This document shows positions 12,929-13,675 of a DNA stretch of 13,675 nucleotides, one piece after another. The notes beneath the pieces were generated by a model. That model searched no databases and was not told the origin of the DNA. It saw nothing but the letters and a program-made list of their open reading frames with translations. The position numbers were made by a program, and so were the translations under genes. This DNA is from Rhodosalinus sp041685465 (GTDB taxonomy: Bacteria > Pseudomonadota > Alphaproteobacteria > Rhodobacterales > Rhodobacteraceae), in NCBI RefSeq assembly GCF_041685465.1, contig NZ_JAWLFS010000061.1, positions 1 through 13,675 of the forward strand, written 5' to 3'. Every line of letters starts with the position of its first letter. The first letter of the stretch is position 1.

Positions 12929-13675
12929 ATGCACGCAGCCGCCCTCATCGTCGCTGCCGGCCGCGGTCGTCGCGCGGGCGGCGGCCGTCCGAAGCAGTGG
13001 CGGCCGCTCGCGGGGCGGCGCGTCGCGGACTGGACGGTGGCCGCCTTCGCCGCCCATCCGCGCATCGCGGAGGTGCTGCTCGTCGTGCACCCCGACGACA
13101 TCGGACAGGTGCCGGCCGGCGTGGCCCATGTCCCCGGCGGCGCCACCCGCGCCGACTCGGTGCGCGCGGGGCTCGCGGCGTTGACGCAGACGGCCGCGAC
13201 ACACGTCCTGATCCACGACGTCGCGCGCCCCTGCGTGCCCGGCGAGGTGATCGACGCCGTGCTCGACGCGCTGGTCCGCCACGACGGCGCGGCGCCGGCG
13301 CTGCCGGTGACAGACGCGCTCTGGCGCGGCGCAGGGGGCCGGGTCACCGGCGCCGAGCCGCGCGACGGGCTCTTCCGGGCGCAGACGCCGCAGGGGTTCG
13401 CGCTCGACGCGATTCTCGCCGCGCACCGTGCGCATTCGGGCGCGGCGGCCGACGACGTGGAGGTGGCACGCGCCGCAGGCGTCGAGGTCGCCATCGTGCC
13501 GGGTGCCGAGGCCAATCTGAAGATCACCCACCCGGAAGATTTTGCGCGTGCAGAGAAAAACTTGCGAGGCGACATGGATGTAAGGACGGGCAACGGCTAC
13601 GACGTGCACGCCTTCGGCGGCGGGGGGGATCATGTGATCCTTTGCGGTGTGCGCATCCCGCACGATCGCGGCCTC
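12929..13675 (+). CDS. ispDF: Bifunctional IspDF enzyme of the MEP isoprenoid pathway (3' end missing)
   Basis: Fuses 2-C-methyl-D-erythritol 4-phosphate cytidylyltransferase (IspD) with MEcDP synthase (IspF), steps three and five of isoprenoid precursor synthesis, in the cytoplasm. The frame is open from ATG 12929, with GGTGGAG just upstream, to the window end (249 codons of about 375-390). Seen in IspD: the CTP-binding AALIVAAGRGRR...RPKQW (4-24), RADSVRAGL (74-82), HDVARP (96-101), DDVEVAR (175-181) and KITHPEDF (198-205). At about residue 216 the IspF domain begins without any stop: GNGYDVHAF carries the zinc ligands Asp225 and His227, followed by VILCGVRIPHDRGL. An internal ATG starts this part, but the frame is continuous, so it is a fusion, typical of alphaproteobacteria. 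It diverges from dusB, a conserved arrangement in Rhodobacteraceae. Confidence 0.95.
   Translation, partial: MHAAALIVAAGRGRRAGGGRPKQWRPLAGRRVADWTVAAFAAHPRIAEVLLVVHPDDIGQVPAGVAHVPGGATRADSVRAGLAALTQTAATHVLIHDVARPCVPGEVIDAVLDALVRHDGAAPALPVTDALWRGAGGRVTGAEPRDGLFRAQTPQGFALDAILAAHRAHSGAAADDVEVARAAGVEVAIVPGAEANLKITHPEDFARAEKNLRGDMDVRTGNGYDVHAFGGGGDHVILCGVRIPHDRGL

Noticed and set aside
13574..13675. Separate ispF gene starting at the internal ATG near 13574
   Set aside because: No stop codon separates it from ispD and the frame is continuous, so a fused ispDF is the simpler reading.

Overview
The window looks like chromosome of a high-GC alphaproteobacterium, most likely of the Rhodobacteraceae (Rhodobacter/Roseobacter group). 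The evidence is the gene order ispDF | dusB-ntrB-ntrC-ntrY-ntrX, the fused ispDF, an NtrC that lacks the sigma54-contact loop (as described for Rhodobacter capsulatus), an NtrX/NtrY pair, and strong GC bias that keeps several wrong frames open. It is mostly housekeeping and regulatory DNA. I see no phage, IS element, CRISPR array, tRNA or rRNA. I found no new multi-gene system; the unusual points concern regulation and enzyme specificity.

Left part (1-3091, + strand): the 3' two thirds of metA (first step of methionine synthesis, with an acetyl-CoA-type specificity residue), a membrane-anchored alpha/beta hydrolase starting at TTG inside the metA end, a class I polyphosphate kinase 2, and a TetR regulator. 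Overlaps or short gaps suggest one transcription unit. It runs into exactly 100 N (3097-3196), an assembly gap of unknown true size.

Middle (3199-5519, all - strand): rplM-rpsI (ribosomal proteins L13 and S9) share one base at their junction and have a readable sigma70-type promoter. The 169 bp between rplM and the next gene is unusually AT-rich and holds a perfect 14-bp palindrome plus a second inverted repeat. Upstream lies a TDT/SLAC1-family anion channel or transporter gene with a good FNR-type box about 53 nt before its start.

Right part (5520-12755, - strand): dusB-ntrB-ntrC-ntrY-ntrX, transcribed right to left. Junctions overlap by 1-4 nt except ntrC/ntrY, which has about 111 nt. The five genes encode a tRNA dihydrouridine synthase and two nitrogen two-component systems: soluble kinase NtrB with regulator NtrC, and membrane kinase NtrY with regulator NtrX. 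Both regulators lack a GAFTGA motif. The 173-bp region between dusB and the divergent ispDF carries an 18-bp imperfect direct repeat whose two copies resemble NtrC operators, suggesting autoregulation. The window ends inside ispDF, a bifunctional enzyme of the MEP isoprenoid pathway.
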